In this document: positions 57,083 to 64,000 of the stretch, in pieces | How the letters are laid out: every line of letters starts with the position of its first letter | How positions within the stretch are numbered: position 1 is the first letter of the stretch | NCBI GenBank assembly: GCA_028688905.1 | Contig: JAQTXH010000004.1 | Location: forward strand, 73,636 to 137,635 | Reading direction: 5' to 3' | Source of the DNA: Acidiphilium sp. | GTDB taxonomy: Bacteria > Pseudomonadota > Alphaproteobacteria > Acetobacterales > Acetobacteraceae | Length of the DNA: 64,000 nt | Notes under the pieces: generated by a model | Database searches by the model: none | Seen by the model: the letters and a program-made list of their open reading frames with translations, nothing else | Told to the model about the DNA's origin: nothing | Position numbers and translations under genes: made by a program

Positions 57083-58207
57083 CTATCCGCGCGGCTTCAC
57101 CAAATTGTGAATGAAGCCAAGCTTGTCGATCACCGGCGGTGACAGGATGAACGGGTAGAGATCGGGCTGGCCCATGCTGCGGGCGAGGCTGTTCATCGCG
57201 AAGCTCAGAGGCAACCAGACCTCGATCATGTCCTCGATCGACGGGGCGCGATACGGGTCGAAATCGGACGTCAAGGGTGCGGTGCCGGCAGCGGTGCCGG
57301 GAGGGCGAACGCGCAGGCCATAGGCGGTGGCGGTCTCGATGGTATCGACGATGTGCAGATAATGTGCCCAGGTTTCGGCGAAATCTTCCCACGGATGGGA
57401 GCTGGCATAGGCGCTGATGAAATGGTTTTGCCAATCTGGCGGTGCGCCCTCGGCGTAGTGGCGTTCGAGTGCCGCGGCATAGTCTTCCCGATCGTCGCCG
57501 AAAATCGCGCGGCAAGCGTCAAGTTTGCCAGAGTTGGGTTTATCGGGGTCGGAGTTGTCGGCATCGCGGACCAGGATGTCCCAGTAGAAATGGCCGATTT
57601 CGTGACGGAAATGGCCGAGCAGGGTGCGGTAGGGTTCGCCCATCGCGGCGCGGTTGCTTTCGCGGATGGCATCTTCGGCTTCCTCGACATTGAGCACGAT
57701 GACGCCTTCATCGTGGCCAGTCAGCGGCGGTGGTTTGTCATCGAGCGGGCTGAGGAAGTCGAAGGCCAAGCCGTGCGCCGGGTCCTGCTTGCGGTCGGGC
57801 ATCGGCAGGCCGAGCCGGGATAGGGTGTAGATCAGCCAGTGCTTGGCGGTCTCGATTTTGCGCCAGCGCGCAAGGTTGGTCGCGTCGTTCAGATCAGGGA
57901 CGATGCGGTTGAAACGGCATGCCTTGCAAAACGGCTCTGCCTCCGTTGCGTCACCATTCGCGGGCACCAGCCAGTTGCACGCATCGTAGCGCGCATTGAC
58001 GCAGAATCGCATGCGCCGCTCGGGCGCAACCAAGGGTTGCCAGAGGCCGGAGACCCCGTCACCGGTGTCATTGCTCTCGGCGGGGCGCACTAGCGCCATC
58101 AGCACATCCGCGTCGGGCAAGTAGCCGAGGGAGTGGTTGCAGGACTGGCAAAAGCGGTTCTCGAAATAGAGCCGCGCGCCGCAGGATTGGCAGACGAACA
58201 GTTGCAT
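57083..58207 (-). CDS. Zinc-ribbon putative zinc metallopeptidase
   Basis: The 374-residue protein opens with a zinc ribbon (CQSCGARLYFENRFCQSC, residues ~6-23), has a second Cys set (RFCVNARYDACNW ... EPFCKAC), and carries a gluzincin-like site GHFRHEIGHFYWD (HExxH) with a downstream Glu candidate in PWEDFAETWAHYLHI. This arrangement matches a family annotated as putative zinc-binding peptidase (DUF2248-like). The substrate is unknown and it has no signal peptide, so it is cytoplasmic. The start is the ATG before the ribbon; the frame is open upstream to 58348 over the rpmG region. Confidence 0.85.
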   Translation of the reverse strand: MQLFVCQSCGARLYFENRFCQSCNHSLGYLPDADVLMALVRPAESNDTGDGVSGLWQPLVAPERRMRFCVNARYDACNWLVPANGDATEAEPFCKACRFNRIVPDLNDATNLARWRKIETAKHWLIYTLSRLGLPMPDRKQDPAHGLAFDFLSPLDDKPPPLTGHDEGVIVLNVEEAEDAIRESNRAAMGEPYRTLLGHFRHEIGHFYWDILVRDADNSDPDKPNSGKLDACRAIFGDDREDYAAALERHYAEGAPPDWQNHFISAYASSHPWEDFAETWAHYLHIVDTIETATAYGLRVRPPGTAAGTAPLTSDFDPYRAPSIEDMIEVWLPLSFAMNSLARSMGQPDLYPFILSPPVIDKLGFIHNLVKPRG

Positions 58208-58241
58208 GGTGCGTCGCGCACCGAGCGCCGAGACGGACGGC

Positions 58242-58409
58242 CTACTTAATTTTAGCTTCCTTGAACGCGACGTGCTTGCGAGCCACCGGGTCATATTTCC
58301 GGAATTCAAGCTTGCCGGTCTGTGCCTTCGCGTTTTTGCGCGTGACATAGAAAAAGCCGGTGTCGGCGGTGGAAATCAGTTTGATCTGGACTGTGCTGGA
58401 TTTGGCCAT
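58242..58409 (-). CDS. rpmG: 50S ribosomal protein L33
   Basis: The 55-residue basic protein reads [20 protein letters not shown], then [20 protein letters not shown] and [15 protein letters not shown]. This is L33 of the cysteine-free type, which lacks the CxxC zinc site and is typical of alphaproteobacteria. AGAACACC precedes the ATG without a strong ribosome-binding site. It lies between the S41 protease and the zinc peptidase on the same strand. In alphaproteobacteria rpmG is often near rnr, as it is here. Confidence 0.97.
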   Translation of the reverse strand: MAKSSTVQIKLISTADTGFFYVTRKNAKAQTGKLEFRKYDPVARKHVAFKEAKIK

Positions 58410-58454
58410 AGGTGTTCTCCGATGGAGGGGATATGATGGACTCGCAGTATCAGG

Positions 58455-60017
58455 TCAAGTGCCATTGGCGGAAGGGTTGACCGCAGGTGTGATCAACGGG
58501 CGGATCAGAGCGGCGTGATAGGCCACAGGATCGTCGATCAGGGCGGCGGCGGCGGTGAAATAACCATTCGTACCCACGGTCGCCGGGCAGGAATCGCGGA
58601 TCGCGAGAATCTCGGCCAGCGGCATTGGGGCGCGGGCGGCACGGGTTTCGGCCAAGGACTTTGCCAGCATGTCACTGCCGGATTTTAGCGCGGCGATTTG
58701 TTGGTCCAGCACGTTGGTGCCCAGGCTGACGCAGACCTGCGGGAATACACCCAACCCTTGCAACGGCCAGCCGCGCGGTGCGATCATCCGGCTCCAGGTG
58801 ACGAACAATTCGCCGCCACCGGGCAGATTGGTGACATTTTGCACCAGACCCTTGCCCAGCGTTGTGCTGCCAATCACCACAGCGCGATCGTTATCGGACA
58901 GGGCGGCGGAAAACACCTCGGCGGCGCTGGCGGTTGCGCCATCGACCAGAATGATCACCGGCAGGCCGTGCGCGAGGTCCGCCCCCTCGGCGCGAAACAC
59001 CCGGTCGGCCCCAGGATCGCGCCCGATGGTGCGGACGATGATGCCGTGGCTGAGTAACGTATCGACGCTGAGCGCCGACTGGCGTAGCACCCCGCCGCGA
59101 TTACCGCGCAGATCGATCACGATGCCCTTGGGTGCCGGGGTTGCGGACATCAATGCCCCGAGGCTGGCGGCAAATTGTTCGCCGGTGTCGCGGTCGAACC
59201 CGATGACGCGGATCACCGCCATATCCTGGTCCATCGCGCCGAACACGCTTTGGGTCGGTACCAGGCCACGGGTGAGGCTGATGGTCTGCGGCAGGCTTTT
59301 TTCCGGGCGCACCGTGATGGTGATCGTGGTGCCCAGAGTACCGGCGAGGCTGGATTGCAGCGCTGCGAGATGCTGACCGGCGGTGGGTATGCCGTTGATC
59401 GCCAGCACCGCCATCCCGGCGGCTATGCCAGCCTGATCGGCGGGGCCAGAAGGGGCGACGCGGGCGACCAGGAATTTGGTGCCTTCGCGGCCCAAAGTGA
59501 GGCCGAGTCCGGCGTGGCCGAGGCGCATGGCGCGGTCTTCGTTGGCTTCGCGCGGGGCTTCGTAGCGCGAGTAGGGATCAAAATGGTTGAACAATTCATC
59601 GAAAAAACTGCGGATCACCCCTTCGGTTCCGGCGCGCATCAACGTCGGCGAGGCGGCATAGGCATGGGCGGCGATGGCGGCACAGGCGTCGCCCCAGGCG
59701 GCGGCATCGGTAGGTGCCGGGGCGGGGGCGGCGAACAGGACGCGGTTGGGTCCATAGAGCAGCAATTTGCCGGCCTGTTCCTGCACGGTGAGATCAGGGT
59801 CGAGCGCGGTGATGCCGGATAATCCCCAGACCGCCATTTGCGGTATTCCGAGCGGCTCCAACGTGCGTGGGGCGATGAAAGCCAGGGAAACACCCCATAC
59901 GGCACCGGCGCGGGCGGTGTCGAAGCCCGGTGCCGCAGCGTAGGCACCGCAGAGCGGCAGGATGACACAGAGTAGCGTCAGGCTACGCCAGAACGGGAGC
60001 GCGGGGCGGCGCTTCAT
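58455..60017 (-). CDS. S41-family C-terminal processing protease-like (CtpA)
   Basis: The 520-residue envelope protease has an N-terminal signal (LTLLCVILPLCGAYAAA), a helical region with FFDELFNHFDPYSRYE, a PDZ domain (~165-250: LGLTLGREGTKFLVARVAPSGPADQAGIAAG) and the S41 core: KGIVIDLRGNRGG, nucleophile Ser in VDGATASAAEVFSAAL and catalytic Lys in TTLGKGLVQ. It would cleave proteins at C-terminal tails or in the periplasm. Its ATG overlaps the rnr stop by 4 bases, coupling it to RNase R. Confidence 0.92.
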   Translation of the reverse strand: MKRRPALPFWRSLTLLCVILPLCGAYAAAPGFDTARAGAVWGVSLAFIAPRTLEPLGIPQMAVWGLSGITALDPDLTVQEQAGKLLLYGPNRVLFAAPAPAPTDAAAWGDACAAIAAHAYAASPTLMRAGTEGVIRSFFDELFNHFDPYSRYEAPREANEDRAMRLGHAGLGLTLGREGTKFLVARVAPSGPADQAGIAAGMAVLAINGIPTAGQHLAALQSSLAGTLGTTITITVRPEKSLPQTISLTRGLVPTQSVFGAMDQDMAVIRVIGFDRDTGEQFAASLGALMSATPAPKGIVIDLRGNRGGVLRQSALSVDTLLSHGIIVRTIGRDPGADRVFRAEGADLAHGLPVIILVDGATASAAEVFSAALSDNDRAVVIGSTTLGKGLVQNVTNLPGGGELFVTWSRMIAPRGWPLQGLGVFPQVCVSLGTNVLDQQIAALKSGSDMLAKSLAETRAARAPMPLAEILAIRDSCPATVGTNGYFTAAAALIDDPVAYHAALIRPLITPAVNPSANGT

Positions 60018-62269
60018 CGATGTTTGCGCTTCCCGGACTTCGTGCCGCCCGGCTGCTTGCCGCCTTTTGGGCGCGGCGCATGGGTTTCAGTGCGCTCGCT
60101 GCGCGTCTTCCCGCCGTCGAGCAGGGCGAACAGCAACCCGCCGGTGACCGGCTTGGCTTCGCGCAACCGCACGGTGACCGGATCGGCCAGATGAAACACC
60201 ACCCGGCTGCGCGTGCCGGAGAGTGTGCTGGTCGCCTCGTCGTGATGCCAGAAATCATCGGGTAGCAGCGCCATCGGGATGAAGCCGGAGGCGCCGGTCT
60301 CGGTCAAGGTCACGAACAGGCCGAAGCGCGTGACGCCCGCAATCCGTGCCGCGAAATCCTCGCCGATCCGGTCTGAAAGATAGGCGGCGAGGTAGCGATC
60401 GGTCGATTGCCGCTCGGCATCGGTGGCGCGGCGCTCGGTGATCGTGATGGCTTGCGCGATGGCGGGGAAATCAGTCCGCGCCTCGGCACCTAGACCGTCG
60501 GGGCCGAGCTTGAGGCCGGTGATCAGGGCGCGATGCACCAGCAGATCAGCGTAGCGGCGGATCGGGGAGGTGAAATGCGCGTAGGATTTCAACGCGAGGC
60601 CGAAATGGCCGATGTTTTCCGGCGCGTATTCCGCCTGGGACTGGCTTCGCAGCACGGTTTCGTTGATCAAAGGGGCGGCATCGGTGCCGGCGACCAGCTT
60701 GAGGATGTGGTCGAGATCGCGCGGGACCAGCTGGTCGCTCTGTTTCAGCGCGATGTCGAACGTGGCGAGCAGCGAGCGCAGCGCATCGAGTTTTTCCGGC
60801 GAGGGCGGGGCGTGGATGCGGTACATGCAGGCTTGACGCAGGCGTTCCAGTTCCTCGGCGGCGGCGACATTGGCGAGGATCATGAACTCCTCGATCAGCC
60901 GATGACTGTCGAGCCGGGCGCGCGGGGTGATGCTGGCGACCTTGCCCTGGTCGGTCAGGGTGATCTGGCGCTCCGGCAAATCGAGATCGAGGGTGCCGCG
61001 CGCCTGGCGGGCGGCGATCAGGGCGCGATAGGCCGCGTAGAGATTGTCCAGCGTGCTCGGCGGCAGGTCGGCGGTGGCACCGGCATCGTGAGCCGCCTGC
61101 ACCGCCTCGTAGGTCATTCGGGCAAAACTGCGCATCAGGCCGCGGCCGAATCGATGCGATTGCTTGCGACCCTCTGAATCGATCGTCATTTCGACGAACA
61201 GGCAGCCGCGATCCTCGTCGGGGCGCAGGCTGCACCAGCCGTTCGAGAGCGCTTCGGGCAGCATCGGCACCACGCGATCGGGGAAATAGACCGAATTGCC
61301 GCGATGGGCAGCCTCGCGATCGAGCGCGGTGCCGGGGCGCACGTAATGGGCGACATCCGCGATCGCGACCACGATGCGAAAGCCCGAACCGAGCGGTTCG
61401 GCGAACACCGCGTCGTCGAAATCGCGCGCGTCGGCACCGTCGATCGTGATCAGGGGCAGATGGCGCAGATCGGTGCGTTTGCCGAGACGGGTGGCTTTGG
61501 CGGCTTCGGCTTCGTCGAGCGCCGCCTGGGAAAAATCGACGGGAATGCCGAGTGTGGCGATCGCGATCAGGCTGATCGAGCTGGCGTCGCCCATCTGGCC
61601 GAGATGCTCGACGATGCGCGCCGGTTTCGCGCCATGGCCGAAGGCGGGCAACGGCGTGGCGCGGACCACGTCACCGGTGGCGGCACCGTTGGTTTCGCCG
61701 GCGGGTACCTGCCATTCCGAGCGGCTCTTGCGATCGACCGGCTCGATCCAGCCGCCCGCCGTCTCGCCCGATGTGGCGGCGCGGAACACGCCGATGATGG
61801 AGGCCGGTTCGTCATCGAGGCGCTTGAGGGTGCGTCCCTCGTAGCGATCGCCCTCGATCCGGCGCAGCCGCGCCAGCACCCGTGCCCCGGGGGCGAGGGC
61901 GGGCTGGCCGCGTTGTTCGGGTTGCATGAAAATGATCGGCGGGCGGCCCGGCTGATCCCAGCCGACCGGACGGGCCAACGGATCGCCATCGCGGTCGGTA
62001 CCGGTGATTTCGACGACGCAACGCTCAGGCAGGATGGTGGCGTCGCGGACGTGCTTGCCGCCGGCGCGGACCAGCGCGCCGCTGCGTTCGAGGTCGCGCA
62101 ACAGGGCGCGCAAGGCCGGTTTTTGTTCGGGGGTGATCGCGAACGCCCGCGCGATGTCGCCCTTGCCTAATCTGGTACCCGCGGCATCAATGAACGCGCG
62201 CAGGGCAGCCTCGGACGGCATGCCCGGTGCCGGCATTCCGGACGCCGGCTTTTTAGACTTGCGGGTCAT
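60014..62269 (-). CDS. rnr: Ribonuclease R
   Basis: This processive 3'-5' exoribonuclease of 751 residues has an N-terminal winged-helix/cold-shock region (~20-230), the RNB catalytic domain with ITIDGADARDFDDAVFAE (the acidic Mg2+ site), VAIADVAHYVRPGTALDREA and NSVYFPDRVVPMLPEALSN, FTSPIRRYADLLVHRAL, and a C-terminal S1 domain (IAGVTRFGLFVTLTETGASGFIPM) followed by a Lys/Arg/Gly-rich tail. The ORF starts with ATG. In acid- or cold-stressed cells RNase R degrades structured RNA. It is first of the pair rnr-S41 protease. Confidence 0.96.
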   Translation of the reverse strand: MTRKSKKPASGMPAPGMPSEAALRAFIDAAGTRLGKGDIARAFAITPEQKPALRALLRDLERSGALVRAGGKHVRDATILPERCVVEITGTDRDGDPLARPVGWDQPGRPPIIFMQPEQRGQPALAPGARVLARLRRIEGDRYEGRTLKRLDDEPASIIGVFRAATSGETAGGWIEPVDRKSRSEWQVPAGETNGAATGDVVRATPLPAFGHGAKPARIVEHLGQMGDASSISLIAIATLGIPVDFSQAALDEAEAAKATRLGKRTDLRHLPLITIDGADARDFDDAVFAEPLGSGFRIVVAIADVAHYVRPGTALDREAAHRGNSVYFPDRVVPMLPEALSNGWCSLRPDEDRGCLFVEMTIDSEGRKQSHRFGRGLMRSFARMTYEAVQAAHDAGATADLPPSTLDNLYAAYRALIAARQARGTLDLDLPERQITLTDQGKVASITPRARLDSHRLIEEFMILANVAAAEELERLRQACMYRIHAPPSPEKLDALRSLLATFDIALKQSDQLVPRDLDHILKLVAGTDAAPLINETVLRSQSQAEYAPENIGHFGLALKSYAHFTSPIRRYADLLVHRALITGLKLGPDGLGAEARTDFPAIAQAITITERRATDAERQSTDRYLAAYLSDRIGEDFAARIAGVTRFGLFVTLTETGASGFIPMALLPDDFWHHDEATSTLSGTRSRVVFHLADPVTVRLREAKPVTGGLLFALLDGGKTRSERTETHAPRPKGGKQPGGTKSGKRKHR

Positions 62270-62472
62270 GCGGGCGTTGTGCTTTCGCTAAGGTTCCGAT
62301 CGACGGGTTGTACGGCGATCGGGTGGCCCAGAACCCAGGATTTCCGGATTTGGTGCAAAGTCACGCCCCACGCGTCAGCTGATCTGTTCAACCCGTCATT
62401 CATATCGCCAATGTGGCGCGCCGACAACGCTGATGCCGCATATCATGCACTCGGGCGCTGCAAGATTTCCTG

Positions 62473-63324
62473 CTATGGCGTTCTTGCCACAATGGCGCGG
62501 TCGAGCGCGGCGTTGAACAATGCCCCGAGCAAAAGCGTATAGGCGGTGAGATAGAACCACATCATCAAGCCGATGATGGTGGCGAGCGGGCCATAAGTGC
62601 GGCTGTAGGCGGCGAACTGGCCGACATAGACGGCGAACCCGTAGGATACGATCAGCCAGAGCAGAATCGCGACGACCACGCCGGGGATGACCGTGTGCCC
62701 CAGATCGCGCCGGAACGAGGGACCGTACCGATAGAGCAAGCCGAGCGCGATGCCCATGAAACCGACCATCAGCGCAAATCCGATAACGATGGCGAGCGCG
62801 GCGGCGTCCTTGCCGAGTCCAAAGAAGGTGAACAGGAGCGGTAGCCCCACCAGCACGCTGATCGCGATGACCGCGCCGATGATGGCGACCAGGGTCATTC
62901 CCAATGTCACCAGTTGGAAGCGGATGATGCCACGGGTTTCCTCGCGTTTGTGGATCATGTTGAGCGCGTAAATCAGTGATTTGGTGCCAGAAGCGGTGGA
63001 ATACAAAGTGAACAGCAGCGAGATGGCCAGCCCGATGCCCAGACTGGTCTTACCGCCCGAAACCAGGTGCTGAATCCGTCCCGCAATGAGTTGAAACGCC
63101 GCCGGCGGCATCAAATGTTTCAGGTAGAGCAGTTGCGGTTCGACCGTGATCGGGTTGAAGGCGAGGCCGTACAGCGAGATGAGCGTGGTAATTGCGGGAA
63201 ACAGCGCCAGCGTGGCGTAGAAGGCGCAACCCGCCGCGACAAGTGACATTTCGCCGCTGAACAGCGTCCAGATGGCGGATTTCAGGCAGGTCCACCACTC
63301 ATGGGCGTGGGCGCGAGGCGTCAC
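62473..63324 (-). CDS. YihY/BrkB-family inner-membrane protein
   Basis: The 283-residue protein has about six membrane helices. Family motifs are SLVAAGCAFYATLALFPAITTLI (first helix), FTLYSTASGTKSLIYALNMIHKREETRG, LLYRYGPSFRRD and WFYLTAYTLLLGALFNAALDRA. YihY/BrkB proteins have no settled function; the ribonuclease BN label is historical. I choose the GTG at 63324 because it overlaps the hydrolase stop as GTGA and no ATG lies upstream of the first helix. The longer frame encodes Arg-rich antisense residues. Confidence 0.9.
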   Translation of the reverse strand: MTPRAHAHEWWTCLKSAIWTLFSGEMSLVAAGCAFYATLALFPAITTLISLYGLAFNPITVEPQLLYLKHLMPPAAFQLIAGRIQHLVSGGKTSLGIGLAISLLFTLYSTASGTKSLIYALNMIHKREETRGIIRFQLVTLGMTLVAIIGAVIAISVLVGLPLLFTFFGLGKDAAALAIVIGFALMVGFMGIALGLLYRYGPSFRRDLGHTVIPGVVVAILLWLIVSYGFAVYVGQFAAYSRTYGPLATIIGLMMWFYLTAYTLLLGALFNAALDRAIVARTP

Positions 63325-64000
63325 ACCTTGCCGCCGAGATATTGGCGGATCGCTTCGATGGTCGGGCGGTCCATCAGTGCCGGCGCGTGGCCGCAGTCGG
63401 GTACGGTGAGGGGGGTGGCACCGTCTTTGATCATGCGCTCGAAGGTGGCCTCGGTCAGCAGATCGCTCACGGCACCACGAATCGCCAGGACCGGGACGGT
63501 GATTTTCTGCCAGAAAACGCTGAGATCGGCGTCCGCCGGGGCTGACGCGCGAATCGGATCGGCGATGGCGGGGTCGTAGTGCAGCGCGAGCGCGCCGCCT
63601 TCGACCGCGCGAGCGGAGTGGCGGGCGAGGTGCGCCCATTGCGCGTCGGTCAGTTTGCCGAACGGGGCGTGGATCAGGCGCAGATGGGCTTCCAGCGCCG
63701 CGAGGTTTGCGAAGGTTGCCGGCGCTTTTGTCATATAGTCGCGGATGCGGGTCAGGGCGGCGGCGGGAATGTGCGGGCCGATGTCGTTCAACACGAGTCT
63801 GGTGATCGGAGTATGCGGTGCCGCGGCGATCACCATGCCACAGATGCCGCCGAGCGAGGTGCCGACCCAGGCGACCGGCTTGTTCAGGTACGCCAGAAGA
63901 TGGGCCAGAGCGGTCACGTAAGAGGGCGGTTGATACAGGCTGGGTTCGGCCAACCAGTCCGACCGGCCACGGCCCGGCAGATCGGGGCAGATGACGTGGT
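63321..64000 (-). CDS. Alpha/beta hydrolase (partial, N-terminus beyond right edge)
   Basis: About 226 residues are visible; the frame stays open to the window edge, so the N-terminus lies outside. An oxyanion/loop segment PDLPGRGRSDWL precedes the nucleophile elbow WVGTSLGGICGM (GxSxG). The triad is completed by an Asp, probably near IRGAVSDLLTE, and His in PDCGHAPALMDR. The lid is helical. The substrate is unknown; small-molecule esterase or lipase-like. The stop overlaps the YihY start by 4 bases. Confidence 0.88.
   Translation of the reverse strand, partial: HVICPDLPGRGRSDWLAEPSLYQPPSYVTALAHLLAYLNKPVAWVGTSLGGICGMVIAAAPHTPITRLVLNDIGPHIPAAALTRIRDYMTKAPATFANLAALEAHLRLIHAPFGKLTDAQWAHLARHSARAVEGGALALHYDPAIADPIRASAPADADLSVFWQKITVPVLAIRGAVSDLLTEATFERMIKDGATPLTVPDCGHAPALMDRPTIEAIRQYLGGKV

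Overview
The window is high-GC alphaproteobacterial chromosome. It most resembles a member of the Acetobacteraceae, such as an Acidiphilium- or Acidocella-like acidophile. The evidence is the dusB-ntrB-ntrC-ntrY-ntrX operon, a Cys-type KdsA, a phasin, GH17/NdvB-like beta-glucan genes, short 4-bp start/stop overlaps throughout, and large antisense shadow ORFs caused by GC-rich third codon positions. The genus is inferred from gene content and was not tested by any search.

Region by region. (1) 1-2974, minus: a tripartite RND efflux operon (outer-membrane lipoprotein, adaptor, MdtB/C-like permease cut by the left edge). (2) 3128-12785: a histidine phosphatase, then a tightly packed plus-strand run of Tim44-like protein, MltA, LutA-like protein, Kup, two small unknowns, a Pat-type acyl-CoA synthetase/GNAT protein and an EamA transporter. 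(3) 12864-20260, minus: dusB-ntrBC-ntrYX nitrogen regulation. (4) 20366-25954, plus: ispF, secG, pyrG, kdsA and PBP2 (mrdA). (5) 25955-33185: an accessory island. It holds a ferredoxin-reductase/patatin fusion, a complete IS630-family insertion sequence, MITE-like paired hairpins, REP-type palindromes, a toroid-like protein, an AT-rich lipoprotein, a decayed acyltransferase-3 fragment and an AT-rich K+ channel. (6) 33186-36593, minus: ilvN, ilvB, miaA. (7) 36613-45792: serB, a band-7 protein, a CoA-binding protein, a GH17 membrane protein, a VOC protein, a DacA/SPOR carboxypeptidase, a phasin, ClpS, a cold-shock protein and a CNNM/CBS protein. (8) 45998-51620, plus: a GH17-GT2 beta-glucan synthase and serC-serA behind a structured leader. 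(9) 51828-56144: a second RND adaptor/permease pair. (10) 56201-64000, minus: a DUF167 protein, a His-rich heptad peptide, a zinc peptidase, rpmG, an S41 protease, RNase R, a BrkB/YihY protein and a partial alpha/beta hydrolase.

Functional themes are envelope building (MltA, PBP2, DacA, KdsA, GH17/GT2), efflux, nitrogen control, serine (serA, serB, serC) and branched-chain amino-acid synthesis, and polyhydroxyalkanoate granules (phasin, possibly the patatin fusion). The points most worth attention are the reductase-patatin fusion, the paired-hairpin repeat family (two complete copies plus a solo copy between ilvB and ilvN), an MltA lacking its catalytic Asp, and the His-His heptad miniprotein. 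No CRISPR array, rRNA, tRNA or prophage was seen.
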